NCBI GenBank assembly: GCA_902771595.1
Contig: CACXXH010000018.1
Location: forward strand, 1-37,369
Direction: 5' to 3'
DNA from: Fibrobacter succinogenes
GTDB taxonomy: Bacteria; Fibrobacterota; Fibrobacteria; Fibrobacterales; Fibrobacteraceae
Length of the DNA: 37,369 nucleotides
How positions within the stretch are numbered: the first letter of the stretch is position 1; each line of letters starts with the position of its first letter. Positions 34,516 to 37,369 of this stretch are shown here, one piece after another. The position numbers and the translations under genes are program-made. The notes beneath the pieces are model-generated. The model was not told the DNA's origin, ran no database searches, and worked only from the letters and a program-made list of their open reading frames with translations.

Positions 34516-34863
34516 ATGCAGCTTGAACTTTTAAAATCTAAAATTCACCGTGCTACAGTTACCGATGCGAACCTGAACTATCAGGGTTCCATCACTATTG
34601 CGCGCGATCTGATGGATGCAGCCAACATCCTCCCCTTCGAAAAAGTCGGCGTGCTCGACGTGAACAACGGCAACCGCCTCGACACTTACGTTATCGAAGG
34701 CCCCGCAGGTTCCGGCGTCATTTGCCTGAACGGTGCGGCAGCCCGCCTGGTGCAGCCCGGTGACCTCGTAATCATCGTTGCTTATGCCACCATGAGCGAA
34801 GCAGAAGCGAAATCGTGGAAGCCCACCGTGGTCCACGTGAACGCGAAAAACGAAATCGTGTAA
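34516..34863 (+). CDS. panD: Aspartate 1-decarboxylase
   Basis: Pyruvoyl enzyme that makes beta-alanine from aspartate for pantothenate and CoA synthesis. The 115-residue proenzyme has the self-cleavage site G24-S25 in NYQGSI, giving a pyruvoyl group on the C-terminal chain. K9 and H11 (KIHRATVT), Y58 of TYVIEG and the [13 protein letters not shown] segment with the PGD motif (QPGDLVIIV) are conserved. It starts nine bases after the small membrane protein gene and is followed by a terminator. Other pantothenate genes (panB, panC) are not in the window. Confidence 0.97.
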   Translation: MQLELLKSKIHRATVTDANLNYQGSITIARDLMDAANILPFEKVGVLDVNNGNRLDTYVIEGPAGSGVICLNGAAARLVQPGDLVIIVAYATMSEAEAKSWKPTVVHVNAKNEIV

Positions 34864-34902
34864 CCAGTCGCTCTTTTTGCGCATTTTATCGAAAAATTTT
34901 CT

Positions 34903-34928
34903 GCCTGTCATTTCCTGGCAGGCTTTTT
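34903..34928 (+). terminator. Terminator after panD
   Basis: An 8-bp stem (34903-34910 with 34916-34923, one G-T pair), 5-base loop, followed by TTTTT. Confidence 0.85.
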
Positions 34929-34968
34929 GTTGTATATTATGAAAGACCTAATAAGGAGGCATTAATTC

Positions 34969-36483
34969 ATGCAAACTAGCATCATCGTCACAATCGCAGT
35001 CTGTGCGGTTGTTTTTCTCGCAATGATTTTCGTGATGTCGTACATCAAGGCGGCTCCGGACGAAGCCATCATCGTTTCCGGCTTACGCAAATTGCCGAAA
35101 GTCATTATCGGCCGTGCGGGTCTCAGGATTCCGTTCTTTGAACGTGCGGACCACCTTTCGCTACAGCTCATCCAGATTGACGTAAAAACGGGAAGCCCGG
35201 TTCCCACAAAGGACTACATCAACGTTTCCGTCGATGCCGTGGTGACGGCCAAGATTTCGGACAATCCGGATCGCCTAAAGTCTTCGGCCCAGAACTTCTT
35301 GAACAAGAAGCCCGAAGACATCCGCGCGATGATTGTCGACATTCTCGAAGGTAACATGCGTGAAATCGTCGGTCGAATGCAGCTCGTGGACCTCGTGGGC
35401 GACCGCAAACAGGTTTCTGAACTCGTACTCGAAAACGCCATTCCCGACCTCGAAAAGCTCGGTATCGTGGTGCAGACGTTCAACATCCAGAACTTCGAAG
35501 ACGCAAACGGCGTCATCGAGAACCTCGGCGTGGACAAGACCTCGGCCATCCGCAAGGCTGCCGCCATTTCCAAGGCGAATGCCGAAAGGGATATCAGCGT
35601 GGCCCAGTCCCAGGCCAAGAAGGACGCGAACGACGCCGCAGTCGCCGCTGAACTCGAAATTGCGCAGAAGCAGAACGACCTCGCCGTGAAAAAGGCCAAC
35701 CTGCAAAAGATTTCTGATACCGAGAAGGCTATCGCCGACGCGGCCTACGAAATCCAGAAGCAGACCCAGCAGAAGGCCATCAACGTGGCGCAGGCAGAAG
35801 CCGAAGTCGCTAAGCAAGAAAAGGAAATCGAAATCCGTGAACGCATGGTCGCGGTGACCGAGAAGGAACTTCAGGCTCAGATCGAAAAGAAGGCCGAAGC
35901 CGACCGTCAGGCACAAATCCAGCGTTCCGAAGCGGAACTCTTCCAGCAACAGAAGGACGCAGAAGCCGCCCGCTACAAGGAAGAACAGCGCGCCAAGGCC
36001 ATCAAGCAGATAGCCGACGCCGAAAAGGAAAAGGCATTTGCCGAAGCCGAAGCCACCAAGGCGAAGGCCATGGCAGAAGCTGAAGCTACAAAGGCGAAGG
36101 GCCTTGCCGAAGCTGAAGCCATCAAGGCGCAGGGTCTTGCCGAAGCTGAAGCGCTCAACAAGAAGGCCGAAGCGATGAAGCTCTATGGAGACGCTGCCCG
36201 CCAGGAAATGCAGCTGAAGACCATCGAAAAGTACTTCGAGCAGATGCCGAGCATCGCCGCCGCCATCGCAAAGCCCATGGAAAAAATCGGGAATATTACA
36301 ATGTACGGCGAAGGTAATACCGCCAAGCTCACCGGCGATATCACTAAGACGCTCACGCAGGTCACGAACGGGCTCACGGATTCCCTCGGGATCGACCTCC
36401 GCACGGTACTCGGCTCCATGTTCGGCGCCAGGCTCGCGGGTGTAGCCAAGTCCGATACCCCGCAAGATTCCAGCAAGAAATAG
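34969..36483 (+). CDS. Flotillin-like SPFH/band 7 protein
   Basis: A 504-residue membrane-scaffold protein of the flotillin (FloT/YuaG) type. One membrane helix near 5-25, then an SPFH domain (about 27-200: SGLRKLPKVIIGRAGLRIPF, PTKDYINVSVDAVVTAKISD, LGIVVQTFNIQNF). A long Ala/Glu/Lys/Gln coiled coil (about 205-410) follows, including four 11-residue repeats at 358-401, and a C-terminal domain ending KSDTPQDSSKK. Flotillins organise membrane microdomains and oligomerise through the coiled coil. AAGGAGG lies nine bases before the ATG. NfeD, a frequent neighbour of flotillin genes, is not present here. Confidence 0.95.
   Translation: MQTSIIVTIAVCAVVFLAMIFVMSYIKAAPDEAIIVSGLRKLPKVIIGRAGLRIPFFERADHLSLQLIQIDVKTGSPVPTKDYINVSVDAVVTAKISDNPDRLKSSAQNFLNKKPEDIRAMIVDILEGNMREIVGRMQLVDLVGDRKQVSELVLENAIPDLEKLGIVVQTFNIQNFEDANGVIENLGVDKTSAIRKAAAISKANAERDISVAQSQAKKDANDAAVAAELEIAQKQNDLAVKKANLQKISDTEKAIADAAYEIQKQTQQKAINVAQAEAEVAKQEKEIEIRERMVAVTEKELQAQIEKKAEADRQAQIQRSEAELFQQQKDAEAARYKEEQRAKAIKQIADAEKEKAFAEAEATKAKAMAEAEATKAKGLAEAEAIKAQGLAEAEALNKKAEAMKLYGDAARQEMQLKTIEKYFEQMPSIAAAIAKPMEKIGNITMYGEGNTAKLTGDITKTLTQVTNGLTDSLGIDLRTVLGSMFGARLAGVAKSDTPQDSSKK
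36040..36171 (+). repeat. Four 33-bp tandem repeats in the flotillin coiled coil
   Basis: Units at 36040, 36073, 36106 and 36139 encode AEAEATKAKAM, AEAEATKAKGL, AEAEAIKAQGL and AEAEALNKKAE. The 11-residue period fits a hendecad coiled coil. Third-position differences show it is not a very recent expansion. Confidence 0.9.
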
Positions 36484-36522
36484 CGTTGATGCCAGCGAGA
36501 ATCAAATTGCTATATTCATAGC

Positions 36523-37062
36523 ATGCGGTTCTTGCTGTTCCTCTTAACCCTAACGACAGCATTAGCCTTTGCGGAAAGCCCCGCAAAGGCTGATTCTATT
36601 GGTACCGCAAGCGAAAATCCCGCTCCCGACGACGGAATCCCCTGGAACAACGACAGGTTCGACCCGAGCCGCTTGGTACGGCACGATACATTCGACCCGG
36701 CCCTGAAAGTCGCCTACTCGTATTCGTTGAGCTTTCTTTCGACCCCGTTCGGGAGCATAACCCAGAACAGTTTCCTCGCCCACGTCGCCTACGAATTCAC
36801 CCCCGACCTGCACCTCTATGCGGATTTGGGCGTGTGGATGCCGCTCCGTTCCACATTTACCGGAGGGCCGTTCAGCAAGGAAGACGCACGGCAAGGCCGC
36901 CCGCAGTTCGTGCTTCCCGCCCTGGCCCTGGAATACAAGCCTACCGAGAACACCTACCTGAGGCTCCTTCTCGTAAACGAAAAGGATGCGCTGAGGGCTT
37001 ATGGCCCGCACCGTCTGTATGGTCCGTGCTCGCCGTGGCACGAATCCTTCTGGTGCAGGTAA
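36523..37062 (+). CDS. Small secreted protein, possible outer-membrane strand protein
   Basis: A 179-residue protein with signal peptide MRFLLFLLTLTTALAFA. After a Pro/Asp-rich linker, residues about 60-160 show alternating strand-like patterns (FLAHVAYEFTPDLHLYADLG, TYLRLLLVNEK), ending with CSPWHESFWCR. It could be a small barrel or part of a larger one; I recognise no family. No strong RBS is visible; a TATATTCA element lies shortly before the ATG. It precedes a LytR_C lipoprotein on the same strand. Confidence 0.75.
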   Translation: MRFLLFLLTLTTALAFAESPAKADSIGTASENPAPDDGIPWNNDRFDPSRLVRHDTFDPALKVAYSYSLSFLSTPFGSITQNSFLAHVAYEFTPDLHLYADLGVWMPLRSTFTGGPFSKEDARQGRPQFVLPALALEYKPTENTYLRLLLVNEKDALRAYGPHRLYGPCSPWHESFWCR

Positions 37063-37072
37063 AAATTTTTTC

Positions 37073-37080
37073 TAAATTTG
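37073..37080 (+). promoter_or_regulatory. TAnnTTTG-type -7 element of the LytR_C lipoprotein gene
   Basis: TAAATTTG preceded by a T-rich tract, ten bases before the ATG at 37091. The predicted leader is about seven bases. Confidence 0.45.
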
Positions 37081-37090
37081 GCGATAGAAA

Positions 37091-37369
37091 ATGTACAGGA
37101 AATTCGCCAAGGCAGTCCATTACACCTTCCTCGCAGGAGCCGTATGCGCGGCATCCCTTTTGCAGGGCTGTGAAGATGAAAAAAAGGCGCCGACGGAACA
37201 GATCGTGCGTTCGTACAAGGGCGATGTCGAAGTGCTGAACAGCTGCGGGGAACCGGGCGCTGCAGCAAAAATGAGGTCGTTCCTCCGCAAGAACGGTTTT
37301 GACGTGGTGAGTTTCCGCAATGACGTTCTGCAAAACTACGACGAGACCATCGTGGTGCTCCGCAACCCT
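37091..37369 (+). CDS. LytR_C-domain lipoprotein (3' end outside window)
   Basis: The first 93 residues of a lipoprotein: signal sequence with lipobox LQGC (Cys27), a polar linker, then the start of a LytR/CpsA/Psr C-terminal domain (VEVLNSCGEPGAAAKMRSFL, then GFDVVSFRND and YDETIVVLRN). This domain is found alone in many envelope proteins and is thought to bind cell-wall material or act as an interaction module. The frame runs off the window, so length and C-terminus are unknown. Confidence 0.88.
   Translation, partial: MYRKFAKAVHYTFLAGAVCAASLLQGCEDEKKAPTEQIVRSYKGDVEVLNSCGEPGAAAKMRSFLRKNGFDVVSFRNDVLQNYDETIVVLRNP

Noticed and set aside
35275..36465. 396-codon minus-strand frame opposite the flotillin gene
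   Set aside because: Leu/Gly/Phe-rich antisense of the Ala/Glu/Lys coiled coil; no start signals or motifs.

Overview
The window looks like chromosomal DNA from a Fibrobacter-type bacterium (Fibrobacterota, FCB group). The signs are a TIGR02147-family regulator (a family I know mainly from Fibrobacter) placed beside two paralogous lipoproteins, a secreted protein with a type IX-like C-terminal sorting domain, a Ser-rich-linker lipoprotein with DUF4874/DUF4832-like domains, a double-length UvrA, and promoters of the TAnnTTTG type known from Bacteroidota. Genes are GC-rich and intergenic spacers are AT-rich. No phage, insertion sequence, CRISPR array or rRNA is visible. Species assignment is inference.

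Layout, left to right. 1-1675 (+): end of a small membrane protein gene, then ychF. 1720-9963 (-): uvrA (four ATPase modules in one chain), a sulfatase-modifying-factor-type secreted protein and a small membrane protein. 10093-13612 (-): a sorting-domain protein, two paralogous lipoproteins and their TIGR02147 neighbour. 13861-13933 (+): tRNA-Ala(CGC) behind a duplicated promoter. 13992-19291 (-): TPR lipoprotein, membrane Ser/Thr kinase, sigma-54 enhancer-binding protein, then a consensus sigma-54 promoter driving a small secreted protein and an outer-membrane barrel candidate. 19485-20377 (-): DUF3332 lipoprotein and a Nudix-fold protein with a broken Nudix box. 20490-23738 (+): membrane-tethered solute-binding protein plus diguanylate cyclase. 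23791-24695 (-): tRNA-Pro(GGG) and a secreted protein. 24853-25085: cluster of 37-bp palindromes next to an orphan PD-(D/E)XK-like gene (25174-25998, +). 26038-30376 (-): phosphatase, small membrane protein, internally duplicated zinc-ribbon membrane protein, DUF4832 lipoprotein and TonB-C-like lipoprotein. 30597-37369 (+): AT-rich orphan gene, miaB, SPOR protein, tRNA-Leu(CAA), small membrane protein, panD, flotillin, small secreted protein and a truncated LytR_C lipoprotein.

How the genes work together. Two candidate signalling units stand out. The first is 13992-19291, where surface lipoprotein, transmembrane kinase and sigma-54 activator sit in line directly upstream of a textbook -24/-12 promoter and its envelope-protein targets. 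The second is 20490-23738, where a periplasmic binding protein is tethered by a C-terminal helix and co-transcribed with a Cache-HAMP-GGDEF enzyme, with no ABC permease in sight. The remaining genes are housekeeping (ychF, uvrA, miaB, panD, tRNAs) mixed with lineage-specific envelope proteins.
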